A DNA stretch of 64,000 bases. Source: Aptenodytes patagonicus. Lineage: Eukaryota; Chordata; Aves; Sphenisciformes; Spheniscidae. The stretch's first letter is position 1; every line of letters starts with the position of its first letter. The stretch is from contig NC_134949.1 of NCBI RefSeq assembly GCF_965638725.1, positions 77,840,017 through 77,904,016 of the forward strand. Direction: 5' to 3'. The notes under the pieces are model-generated. The model worked only from the letters and a program-made list of their open reading frames with translations, had not been told where the DNA came from and ran no database searches. Made by a program: the position numbers and the translations under genes. Below are positions 9,461 to 20,897 of the stretch, piece after piece.

Positions 9461-12400
9461 TCACGGGCAGAGAGGATTTAGTCAGGCAAACACCGACTGC
9501 TTTTCCATGCCAGCATTTGGCATGGAAAGTGCTTTTTTTTTTTTTTTTTAAAAAAAAAATAGGGACCTAAACAAGGAAGCTTATTATTAATTTTGGTTTT
9601 GCATAGGAGTTTTCCAATGGTTCACAGCTGTCCAGCTGTGCAAGCACACGGCTGCGCAGCTCTCAGTGAGGCACGGTGACTGAACAGCAGACAGCACGCT
9701 GCTTACCCCTCTGGTCTCACCGGGACCTGCCCTTCTGTCTTCTCACACAATGCACATGCACTCCGCGCGCTCGAGTGAAGATTATTTCAGGCTGATGTTT
9801 AAGTAAAGGTGTTCTCTTTCAGCGTCGCTGTAATTTGCTTTTAATCGGACATTTCTTTAAGGGTGAAAGGGCTTGTTTAATGTGTATTAGTAAGTAATGC
9901 TTATAAATCAGCACAAAATGCACTTTACTAATTTGAGCATTCAATAGCAGATTAAAAAAGAAAAAGTGAAAGTTGCCATGCCAAAGTTGCCGTTGTGCAA
10001 CGACTTTGCACGTTATGAAACAGTATCAAGCAGTGAGTCAGACTGCTTCACAGGGCACAGACACAATACAACAGATTGGATTAGTTCAACTCGGCAGAAG
10101 GCATACGGATCAGAATAGCAAGAAATTCTGTTGACTCTTTATTCGGGCCGATTCAAAAGGCTCACAGTGGGCAGATTTTGCTCGCTTTTCTAGTCTCTAT
10201 CCTATGCTGCTCAGTGAGAAGGTTTCCTCCATTTTTGTCAGCCTCCAGGTCCAATACCTGGAAAAGCCAGTGAGCTTCTCAACTTAGCTGAAATATGTGG
10301 GCAGCAATACAGGATATATATGACTACATCCCACTCCATGGCTGCCTCTACCTGTAACATAAGCGGCAATACCTCTTGTGCTAAGCTGAGACGCTGGGTG
10401 GCAAGTTATCAGCTGGGCCAGCTGAGGTTGTACCTCAGTGAAAACTCCCAGAGTAATGGCTGCTCTCGTTGCGTTTAGCTTGTGCGCCAGAGCTTTTAGG
10501 CACCCTTACTACCAGCTGCCCCGCGAGCCCCGGCAGCGAGGGGCGCCCCTCTTGCGTTAGGCCACTGGATTACAGTTCACTCTACTGGACGCCCGTCAAG
10601 CCCTGGGAAGATTCACGGTTGTGACCTTCACCTTTGATGCCTTCAGAGGCAAAGCCCAGGGCAGAGTCCAGCTCCTGCAAACCACCACAGCAGCCCAGGT
10701 CGTAACGCTGCGGCTGTGAGTGCACCTCAGCCGCGACCGTTTTATCTTTGGTTTGCTGTAAAGGGCGCAGACCATTTGTAAAGCACTTGAGACTTACCAG
10801 TGCTGACACCTCACGAACGTCCCACTGCTATTGAAGCACCCCTTGGATGTGGCGCCTGTTATGTTTTACCCTGTTAAAAGAATACCTGGCAAGCTGAAAA
10901 GAGTCAGGCCTAGGCAGCACTTAAGCTAGAAATATCCAAGAGAAACTTAACTTTTTTAAGAATAGATGTGGATGACACTTTCCAAGCGGGTGGACAAAGA
11001 AGACGACAGACCTACAGCAGGAGGCTGGCTAGCTGTTTGGAAGGAAGGTAGCCAAAGGGATGTTTTGCCTTTAAAGTACACTGCGTGCAGAGGATTTTAT
11101 ACAAACATACATAGGGAAAATTAGAAGAGACTGAGCAGTAAATGGCAAATTATCACCTGGGAGGATGATGCTCTAGTGTACATTTCAGTTCCCGGTATGT
11201 AAATCTTCAATAAATCATAGATTTATTTGCACAACTTGTGCTCTGGTATTTTAAAAGAAGTGTAACCCAGGCAGTGAGATTTGTTGTCTCTGAACCTGAT
11301 GAGTACGCCTTGCATTGTATCCTTAAATAAATACCGTAATTTTTATTTTTAGTTATAAATACCTATCATAAACATATACTATACACTTGTTAGATATTTA
11401 TATTGTATTTATATAATATATACTGTTTTAAGTTTCTCTTTTACTTGAGATTAGATAACAAAGGTAAGACTGCTTTTTTGTGGTATTCTGTATCACAGAC
11501 TGTGATATAACTTTGGTTTTAGTGTTGCGGTTTCCCAGGAGGCTTTAAAGCCACAACAGACATAAATAGTTTATCAATATAAGTTAAGTATGCACCCCTT
11601 AATTCATCAGACAGCTGTCTCAGGAAGAAGCCTTTTCCCCAGGGAAAATTTGCATGCTGCCCCTCAGAGCCAGGCAGAACCTTATCTGCCCTCAAAAAAA
11701 TATACTGTAGAGGACGAGAGGGAGAGTATGTATCTTGGGGACCCCCCCTTCAATAGTATGTTCACAGTTTTGTCAGTTTACCTCAAAACAGCGGGGACTA
11801 GAAACCCCAGAACCGCGTGGGTGATTTAGCCATGCTGAGAGATTTTCCTTCGTGTTTTTAATGCGAGCGCTGTAATTTAAGCCCCATGTGATTGGGTAGC
11901 CAGCACCAAGTTGCACAAGAAAGGGATTAGTCAGGGGTTTATCAGAACAGGGATGTAAGAAAATGCAATGAAAGTAGTCGTCCTTTCCTTCCTTCTCCTT
12001 CCCACTGACTGAGCTCTCTCCTTCTCTCTGAGTGCCCAGAGAAGGGGAAGGGATTCACCTGCCTTTCAGAGACCTGCTCAAAGCAAAGGAGCATTTTAGT
12101 TCATTTTTCATCAGGCTGAAGCAAGCCAGCTCCTCTAGTCCCCCCCATAGCGCACCCCATCCCTTTTTTTGGGTGCGCACTGTTTTTTTCCAGAAAGAGG
12201 AGGACACGGAAAGCTTCTGTTTGATTTTCTGCGTGTTATACCACCACAGAGAAACAACCTGCAAAAAGACAGAAGCCCAGCAGGCAGCAAGTTGCAGTAT
12301 TGGTCCCCCTCCCCCCTTTATTTCTCCTGTTACTTTATGTAGCTAGAACCATCTTTGGGCAAGTCGGATGTTTTGAATACCTAGAAAAATTATTTTAACA

Positions 12401-15400
12401 TGTTTGTAAAACAAACTGGCCTGCTGCAGCCCTCACTGCACTGCTGAAACTGCCTGAAGTCAGACTAAGGCTAAACAGAAAGTGGGCAGGATGATGAAGA
12501 AAATATTGCAGGGCAGAGATAAGAGGTGGAAGCAGAAATAAACAAGTTAAGTGTGTGTGTGGAGAAAAGATCTCCAACTGTGGTGGTTTTAGAGGCAGGT
12601 ATCTGCTGGGCACGCTGCAGATATCATCCACAGACATCCCGGTTTCTTCAGCATGAAAAATCAGGGTGCAAAAATACTGTGCAACCAGATCTCACCCTGA
12701 AGTGGAGCTGGGATATGATTGGGAAAGTAGTAATTATTCCTAGGTTGTGTAATACAGATGCAGCCAGAGGGGCTGTGTTAGCAAGCCTGTGCCGTGTAAG
12801 TTATCACCAAGTAATTTCAGGATTATCAGCTATACACTAGAAGGAATTCAGGGCTGATAAGCCTTTACATACTCCGTGATTACATTACTTTCGAAAACTG
12901 TACTGGGCATTATATAAACCTTGCACGGATCTCGTGCTGCACAGCTAACCAGACAAACGCTACAGCACTGACCGAACGCACCACCTCCCCAGTGCACCCC
13001 CGCCTTCCACTTACTGACTAAAGACCTACAGCAAGTAGCCAGAGGAAGATGGACATGGCTTCTTCCAAAATCAGCTAGTGCTGCTCCTTGAGTTAGCTGC
13101 TGCTTTTTATGGGAAATTGATACTAGTATTTCATTTCTTGGGAACTAAAATACAGGAACTCCCACTGCTGATGGACAGCTGTGGTCGACTAGGCCGAGCC
13201 TACCAGCATAGTCTGATCTTGCTGCATGGCTTCATTCCTCTTTCTCCTTGGTACTATGCAAGAGACATGCTTGGGAAGTCCCGAGAAATACTATTGGAAA
13301 ACATAGTATATAATTAGGAGTAATAGCAGTCAAAAGACTGGGACACCAACATTCAATTCAAGCCAGTGTGTTCAATCTCTTCACTTCTATTTCTTCCCCT
13401 TTCCTGTTCATACACGGCTTCACTTTCCCTGTTTCTTTGCTTTGTGCCTTCCCCATTTCTGTTTGCCTGCCTGATTTTCTTTCTCTTGTCACTTAAGAAT
13501 TATTTCAGCGTTCTTCCTCCAACTTGAAGAGGGACAGATGTGTAGCTACATATTCACTACTGACTGCAGCAGAGCAGTATTTTTCCAGTTTGATAGCATT
13601 TAGCACTTTCAGCTTGCAGAACACTTTCAGACTTTCTTCCCTGGGGAGAAGCTGACAAAACCCCTGACAAAGTCCAGTTGCTTAATACCTGCAGGAAACC
13701 ACCCTGATATTGTTACGTCCAAATAAAGCATAAAACCCTCTGGGTCCTTGCTTATCACTTTAAAAAAAAAATTAGCACTTGACAGCCACACTGGAGCTGC
13801 ACAGATGACCAGCACTTTACAGCATGTGTAGAGAACTAAACCTAGCGTTCTCTCTGTAGGCAAAGCAAGAGCAACGGGTTAAGAATCAGTGAGATCTTAG
13901 TAACTTTAAATTTCTAACTTAACCTTTGGGAATTACTTATCTGAAGGCAACCGAAGAGAATCATTGTGCTTGGAGCTCTTGTTCCCAGTACACCTTGTTG
14001 CTCCTGCATATCAATTCCTTCACATCCCAGTAAAAGCAGAGCCTTTCATGCTGTCAGTACGGGTGACAAGTAGTGTATACTGCAGCTGACAGCCTGCTCC
14101 CTCAGGGAAGTAACAATACCGATCTACGTGTAGGAGAACATATTAACTCCTCTGCTCCATTTAAGACACTCCCTGGTAAACAGCAAGTAGAATCCATTAG
14201 GCAGGAAGCATGGCAGCAATGACTACAGCAATGAGCTACGCAGATTTTTTTTCCTCCCTTCCTTGTTGTCCATCCTCCACCCAAGACCTAATTGATACTA
14301 TTCCAGCAGACTAGCACATCGTTCTCCCACTTCTTCTCCCTAACCTTAGTTCTGAATTCTTCCCTGCCTAGTTTTTCTTTCACTCGTTCATTCTTTTGCT
14401 CTTTTTTTGACTTTGACTGTTGTACCGCTTGTCTGCTGCCTTTTTTGTGTGCAATCCTACTCATTGCCCTCCCACGACTCTCCCCTGAGGCATGCCCACA
14501 GCCCATCAGCCTACATACCCTTTCTTGTTTACTCCTTACAAACCTTCTAATCCTGCATGCTTTACCAGTCCCTCCACACTCTCTGTTTTTGCCTTCAAAA
14601 TTCTGCTCTGCTTCTGTCACCAGGATTTTTCTTGATCGCATGCAATCTGGCTTGCGGTCCCAGCCACTGAAATCTCTTCATTAAATCTGCATAACTGTAT
14701 GGGCAGATCCCTGAGAACAGGGACAAAAACCATAATGCAAGAGAGCTCCCTTGCTGGCCAAGCTTATACCTGCTCTCCAAACAGAAATCCACTGTACCAA
14801 CAGAACTGCGACAATGCAACGTCATCTGTGTGCCATTTCCTATCAGTTTAAGCACATCTGTTACAAGTGGGATTTCCTCTTCCCCACTCCCTGCCTCCTC
14901 ATCCCAGCAGTCATAACTATAGCAGTAAAAACTTTTAAACATAGGCCAAGGCAACAGCCAAGTCAATAAGGCACTTTTCTTTGACGAGCCTCTGAAATGC
15001 TGGTTGCTTTAAAGCTTTATTCTCTCTCCTGTGGCTTCCACAGTTGCTCTTTCCTCACTGCTGCAATCTCTCTTACGATTCCTTCCTGCTGTCTCCCCCT
15101 CCTGCGTAACAGATGAACAGGAATTGGGTGTATTTGCCTACTGTATATTTGAGAAAATAACGCATTTCAGTTCTGCCCTTTTTTATCATACCTCTAATCT
15201 GTTTACATTTCAGCAAGCTAAACACAGCTCTTCTGTAGCATTTGGCTTTTGGCCAGAAAATCTGCAATGAAGCTTTTTCCTGCTTACTTTTTTTACTGCT
15301 GCCTGTACTCTAACTAAAGCAGTGTGGCCTACCAGAACGAGGCGTTACTCAGTCTTACTTCTGTAGGCAAATTTAATCTGGTACACTTTACGGGCTTGGC

Positions 15401-16134
15401 AGCTAAGATTGCTGCAAGTGATTGAATGCTTCATGAAGAAGCCACAGGTGTACTCCCCATCTATCCACTGAGATCTCCTTCCTTGTTTAGCAAAACATCA
15501 TTTAAGTACTTATCTTCTCATTGTCCTCCCGGGTGTTTATTTTCCGAGGCAGCTTCTCAAGTGTCTGCTACTAATTCACACCACTCTTACTAACTATTGA
15601 GCATCCTCAGCACCCTTTTGAGGCTAAAAATACAACACAACATATACAATTATTTTGCTTAAGCACAGGAAAGCACACACTCTTTTCACACTCTTGACTA
15701 CACCATTTCATTGAGTGAATGGGCTTTTTGGTGAATACGGAAATACACACTTCTTAGTACATTCCCCCCCCCTCCCAAGTGCAGTTCATATAATATCAAA
15801 CTGCTTTATTCCTCTGGCATACTTATGGGTGAGGATATTTATGTAGGTAAAACTCAGTAATCTTAGTGCACAAAGCTGAGAGGGAAGTAAAGGCCTCACT
15901 TCCCCCCCCGCCACCCCCCCAGCGTAAATGATAGGTTCCTTTATGGGGGTGAGTATTGTCCAGTGAAGCTGGTACAAGATCCATTCATTCCAGCTGCAGT
16001 CCTTCTCAGTGACAAGACTAGGCTGTGGATCAGATCCTACACATGTATATTTTTAAAATATGCTAAAAATGGAAAGTTTTTGTAGTTGCATTTTAAAATT
16101 GCTCTGCCAATCAACATGTTTGGGTTTGTTTCAG
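9461..16134 (+). other. TSPO: TSPO intron 1 (body)
   Basis: About 6.7 kb without a supported gene. It contains AT-rich stretches (about 11330-11430), pyrimidine-rich stretches (about 14290-14480), a short C-rich run near 15900, and many short chance frames on both strands. I recognise no repeat family here. Confidence 0.6.
9502..9560 (+). other. Perfect hairpin followed by T run and A run
   Basis: TTTCCATGCCA (9502-9512) and TGGCATGGAAA (9518-9528) pair perfectly around a 5-base loop. A run of about 18 T then about 10 A follows at 9533-9559. It lies in TSPO intron 1, at the edge of the CpG island. Confidence 0.6.
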
Positions 16135-16335
16135 ATTCACTGCCTCAATGGAAGCGGCACCAGCCTGGGCCCCAGCAGTGGGTTTCACACTCCTGCCTCA
16201 TGCAGGAGGATTTTTAGGAAGCAAGATAACCAAAAAGGAAATCCCAGTGTGGTATGAATCTCTGCAGAAGCCATCCTGGTGTCCACCTAACTGGGTGTTT
16301 GCTCCTGTTTGGGGAACTCTCTATACATCTATGGG
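16135..16335 (+). CDS. TSPO: TSPO exon 2 (first coding exon; CDS from 16148)
   Basis: Acceptor TTTCAG ends at 16134, then 13 nt of 5' UTR, then 62 codons plus two bases. The donor GTATGT at 16336 is strong. It encodes helix 1 and the loop with the KPSW motif. Confidence 0.94.
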
Positions 16336-19300
16336 GTATGTTTTTCACATTGTATTAAAGCACTTATCTCAGAGTCGCTTGTTGTACAATGCTGGACCAG
16401 AGCACTATTACTGTATTCCTGTGGCTGTATGTTTGTAAGAAACTGTGTCAAGCTGCCTGTTTAACAGGTAAAAACATGTTTTGGGAGTTGTGTGTGGGTT
16501 TGATAGGACATTTTTGTATGCACAAGTATCCACATCAAAAGCAGGAGTTTGAAAAGCTGCCATTAATTTGCTTTCCTCATTCATTCTGAGGGGAAGACCT
16601 GCCAAGCTGGCAGCAACGGAGCAAGGCAGTGCTGGGATTTCTTCTATGTATGTCCTTCAGTAGTTTTAGGAAAAATTTTTTAAAAAAAAAAGGGGGGGGG
16701 GAGGGTGGAGAATTAGGATAGAACTGTTCTAACAGAGCTCAATTAAAAAAAAACAAAATCAAAACATACATGTCCTTTCAAATAAAACTGCCAGGCTGTT
16801 AAACTGTAAATGTTTGAAACCATCTACTGCCTCCTTATTTAACTAGTTTAAAATACTTGACAGCACAGCAAATACTGCCAAATGAACAAGGAATCACAAG
16901 GCCAAATACCATTCCCACAGGAACCTCAAAAGTTTAATACTACTGTATTTTGGCAGCTGTTACTTTTAATAAGATGTAGCAAAAACATTTATAGAGGTAG
17001 GTTGTCTCAGGAGATTGGGCAGTTTTGATATTCCTCACGGACTGCTCCAGAAGCTGTCCACCCAACATTACGTGCTTTTATGTTAATTCTGGTGAGCTCT
17101 GCCACAGAGGAGAGGTAGCACCCTGCTCCTAGAGCCTCAGAGGTCAGTACAGCCCCCAAGCACAAAGTGATGCTTTGTGTCTCTTCCCCACTTGGTCATT
17201 AAGAACTAGCTACATACCAAGATTCAGCATGTTTTTTCCTAGTTATCAAAGACACATTGTTGCTAATCCAAAGTAATAGGTTTTAGGCTGCAATATGCCT
17301 TTATATGGCTTACCCGGCCCATTTCTTCCACCATGACAGTACGTTTTAAGTGATTTGTAGTTTGTATATAGCACTGGCTTAACTATGTAAAGTTTCAAAG
17401 AGACCAAATCTTTTGCAATTTAACATTACATAGCCATCCTGCAGGTTATCTTAAGTACCACACCACCTGTTGCAAAATACAGCAACGATGCAATGTCTGA
17501 AACTGTATCTGAATGCTACATTGGCTCTCACATTCCCATTTTGGTTTCATTTTCTTTCCAGAAAAGCTTTGTAATTTTTACAGCCTCATGTACCATCCCT
17601 CCTTTCCTGTCAGGATTCTCTTTTCTTTTTCCTTTTACAGAGTGTACTTTTAAAAATTGGTCTCTACTCCTATATATCCCAAGAGTTAGCATTTGAATTG
17701 GATCATTACTGTCCTGCGAATAAAAAAATGCCTTCTATCAAAGAGACAAGAGCTGAGTGGCTTTCCCATGAAGAGCTTCCTTCAAGTTGACTGCACAATT
17801 TGTAACCCTGTTTCTGGATTCCTCATCATAAACCTGGATATCAAGTTAAATATTTTAAAAATCCAAATTGTGACAGCTTATCACTTACTTTGATGATATC
17901 AGAATCAGTATATTCTGAGGTGGATGGTCCCGGTTATGTACTATACGTCTAGCTCAGTGAAAAGATCGTATTTATTACCAGGCCTTTTCTTCTGTAATCC
18001 ATCATGTGCACACATTCCTTGAATGATCGAGACATCTCACTTCATTAGAATCTCTTGAATATATTCAAAGCAAGAAATAACTAAAAGCAAGATTTAATAA
18101 GCTTACATGCCTTTCTTGAGATTTAGCTTCCTAGCAGATTTGTACATCGTGATCTTGGTCTGAAGTCAAAGTTAGATGTACAAAGAACTGTAAGTCCGCA
18201 CTGTGGCTCTGTAAATCACTTAGGAACAGATTTGGGTCCTGATGCCTTTTATGAAGATAAACTGTTAAGTTTCTAATGCTTACCCTGCCCCCTTTCTTTT
18301 TGTTTTTGTTTTTTTTTTTAATACTCTCTGCAATCAAACTGCCAAAATATCAAAGCTGCATTGTTTAGTCCTTATGAAAGTAATGGCCAAGAAGCAAGCT
18401 TGGGTCACTAACTGGGTTAAACAAAAAAACCCAAACATCCTTCTCATATGACCTACAAATGAAGACAAACTCCTTGCAATTACTTCTATGGATATTTGTC
18501 TGCTCCTAAAAAAAATAATGCTTACAAGTTGGTCTCCATCTTTGCTCCACTGCCAGCAGAAATTTGTATGAGCCCCCTGCTGTCCAGTATAGCGCAGTCC
18601 AGTTGACATTCCCACCAGGATGAAATCGGTATTCAGTTACTAATGCTGAAACGAGGGTATAATATCTGGCATTATCCAGGGGATTCTACTGTAGTCACGT
18701 GGAATGGCTGTGCAGTCATCTGGATTGAAATCTAGCTAATGTCTAAAGGGAAAGTCAAACGAGCAAAAGAAATAGTCTGAGGTGATGAACGCTCTCTGTT
18801 CTAACCAGCCTCCTTCAGTGCAAAAATAAACCTTACATTAGTAAGTCTCCCAAATCCTGAGAATTCCTGTCTTTAGCAGCTTACATTCTGGGATCCCTCC
18901 AGTGAACTGTTCTTCTGTGGCATTAAGAAGAGCTGTTCAAAATCTTTAAAATATTTTTGGAAGATGTTTCAGTAGCCAGGATCCTGCAGGCAGGAAGGGT
19001 GCTGGATGCTCCTTGTGGTTAATTCCTTCCACAGAACTCCTAAAATCTTTGTTCTCCCCATCTTTGTCCCCTTCCTTCTGAAAAACGACTATAGGGTTCC
19101 TTCTGCTCTAACACCATCCATCCCCACATTCACCTGTGCTTTGGGATGCCACTCAATTCCTACTTCTCCTATATTCATTTCATCCACTGAAAAAGTTAGT
19201 GGGTTGTGTTTTTTTTTTTTTGTTAATTTATTTTTAAAGCACTGTCTCCCAGTACTAAAATTAACAGTTTCTTCACTATTTAGAGACTTACCTTTTACTC

Positions 19301-20825
19301 TTGTATCTTAGACTTGCTTCCATTTCAACACGGCTTTCTCTTTTAAGACTGAAATGCAGTAGGTCATCTGCTCCTCTGCACCTAGAAGCAAGAACTCTGG
19401 CAGGATAGGGAATTTTTCTCTCCCCATATGGCTATCTGCAGTAGGTGATCAACCCCGTGCAGTCAGTTACTCTGCCAAGTAGTACCTGGATATCTAGTTT
19501 TCCAAATAAATTTAGACCCTAGCACTGAAGTAATTTCATTCGATCAAGAACGTGTGGTTGCTTTCTAACCACAGTACTGAATTACACCTTACATTTGCTT
19601 TCTCCAGATACGGCTCCTACCTGGTGTGGAAGGAATTGGGGGGCTTCAACGAAAAGTCAGTGGTTCCTCTGGGTCTGTATGCAGGGCAGCTGGCATTAAA
19701 CTGGGCATGGACTCCAATATTTTTTGGAGCTCACAAAATGGGATGGGTAAGTGGAAAAGTAAATTTCTTAACCATAGGCTTCTGCTGTCATTTGCAAGGT
19801 GCTAAGACAAAAGTTTTGTGTCAATCTTTTCTCCCTGAAAATGAGCCTGAGTACAGAATATGGCTTGCAGAAGTTCTCTAGAATTCTCTTTAATGCATCC
19901 CAGCAGCCACCTGAGAGAATTTACATATCTACAACATCCTTAAATGTTTAGATTTCAAGAAACTCTTTCTGCCACCCTTTGATAAGAGCTTTGTGTGACT
20001 AGAAAATGTAAACATTTATGCCCCACTAAAATTCCTAGGTATCTCTGGCAAACAGCAGCGATAAGAAGCTTATCATAACATTACTCAGGTAATCAGCACC
20101 CATTTTTAGACAAGACTAATTTTCTGCAGTCTGAGAAGAAACACCTTGCCTCAAAAATAAAAATCAATAATAAAAATAAAAAATATTTGCCTGGTTCTCT
20201 AAATATATATGCAATGCTCTAATAGCGGAAGACTTTGCAATCCATCAGATTCATTCACACTGCATCTCTTCAGGCAGCATCTATGACATGAAAAGACTGG
20301 ATAAGTTTACTTAGCTAAGTGACTTGCTCAAAGTCACACTGAGTTTGTCGTCAGTGTAGCACTTCCCGCTGCCAAAAAAAGAGAGTATGGGTGAGGGGGA
20401 TTTTATTCTCCCTCTCCTGCTCCCAGCTGCAATGCCCTTTCCTGTGACTGTTGTATCGTTTTGAGTCAATTCAACTCGTAACTCAGCAGAAATCTATCTT
20501 TTTTTGCTGGCTGGTTTTCTGAGAAGGAATTAACTCACAGAGGGATCCAACAAGTGCCAGAGCTAAGTGGAAAGAGCCACACAAAGACTGTCTAGTCAAG
20601 AAAAATGCAACAAGTAAAACCAACGCTAACTACCTTCCTGTGTTTCAGGGGTTGGTGACTCTCCTGCTCACGACTGGTACGGCAACAGCTACAACTGCTT
20701 CCTGGTATAACATCAAAAAAACAGCAGCTTATTTGATGGTTCCTTATTTAGCTTGGCTAGTCATGGCTTCTGCGCTCAATTACCGTCTCTGGAATGACAA
20801 TCGCAACAAGAAGCAATCTGAATAA
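16148..20825 (+). CDS. TSPO: TSPO, 18-kDa translocator protein (3 coding exons, complete)
   Basis: An outer mitochondrial membrane protein of five helices that binds cholesterol and porphyrin-type ligands. Coding exons 16148-16335, 19608-19746 and 20649-20825 give 167 residues (human 169). Family landmarks are all seen: [13 protein letters not shown] (35-47), VWGTLY (54-59), [12 protein letters not shown] (66-76), [12 protein letters not shown] (92-103) and LNYRLWNDN (152-160). Splice phases agree (2 then 0). Start at 16148 because it is the first ATG after the exon 2 acceptor; +4 is G but -3 is T, a moderate context. The C-terminal cholesterol motif is altered (see findings). The locus beside MCAT and TTLL12 argues for TSPO rather than the paralogue TSPO2. 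Confidence 0.96.
16336..19607 (+). other. TSPO: TSPO intron 2
   Basis: About 3.3 kb with no supported gene. A 10-base G run directly after an A run lies at 16682-16701. T runs lie near 18307-18319 and 19208-19220. Confidence 0.6.
19608..19746 (+). CDS. TSPO: TSPO exon 3
   Basis: 139 nt. Acceptor CTCCAG, donor GTAAGT, ends in phase 0. Residues 64-109 cover helices 2 and 3 and are the best conserved part of the protein. Confidence 0.95.
19747..20648 (+). other. TSPO: TSPO intron 3
   Basis: About 900 bases. It contains an old MIR-like fragment at 20289-20345; otherwise nothing recognisable. Confidence 0.6.
20289..20345 (-). repeat. MIR-like fragment (reverse orientation)
   Basis: CTAAGTGACTTGCTCAAAGTCACACTGAG follows the reverse complement of the conserved MIR core (TAAGTGACTTGCCCAAGGTCACAC). 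A fragment only, at a few mismatches in the core. Confidence 0.5.
20649..20825 (+). CDS. TSPO: TSPO exon 4 (last coding exon)
   Basis: 59 codons including TAA. Residues 110-167 cover helices 4 and 5 and a hydrophilic lysine-rich tail. Acceptor TTTCAG ends at 20648. Confidence 0.95.
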   Translation, partial: GLVTLLLTTGTATATTASWYNIKKTAAYLMVPYLAWLVMASALNYRLWNDNRNKKQSE

Positions 20826-20872
20826 ACATTTTTCAGCCAAAAAAAATTTTTTTTCCCCACAAGAATTTTCTA

Positions 20873-20878
20873 AATAAA
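20873..20878 (+). terminator. TSPO: TSPO poly(A) signal
   Basis: Canonical AATAAA 48 bases after the stop codon, giving a very short 3' UTR. No competing canonical hexamer lies between, apart from the AATAAA-like word overlapping the stop itself. Confidence 0.75.
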
Positions 20879-20891
20879 GTTATGGCCTTAT

Positions 20892-20897
20892 TTTATT
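20892..20897 (-). terminator. TTLL12: Candidate distal TTLL12 poly(A) signal
   Basis: Minus-strand AATAAA inside an A/T-rich word, only 14 bases beyond the TSPO signal on the opposite strand. Use would give TTLL12 a 3' UTR of about 2.7 kb. Other minus-strand hexamers lie at 21435-21440 and 22439-22444. Confidence 0.3.

Noticed and set aside
7722-9570. Very long open frames (512, 406, 296 and 269 codons) on both strands
   Set aside because: They overlap a GC-rich CpG island where stop codons are rare. Only the MCAT exons inside show conserved motifs and splice signals; the rest is Pro/Arg/Gly/Ala-rich noise.
14288-14684. Overlapping frames of 117 and 130 codons on opposite strands in TSPO intron 1
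   Set aside because: They arise from a pyrimidine-rich tract that lacks stops in either direction; low-complexity translations.
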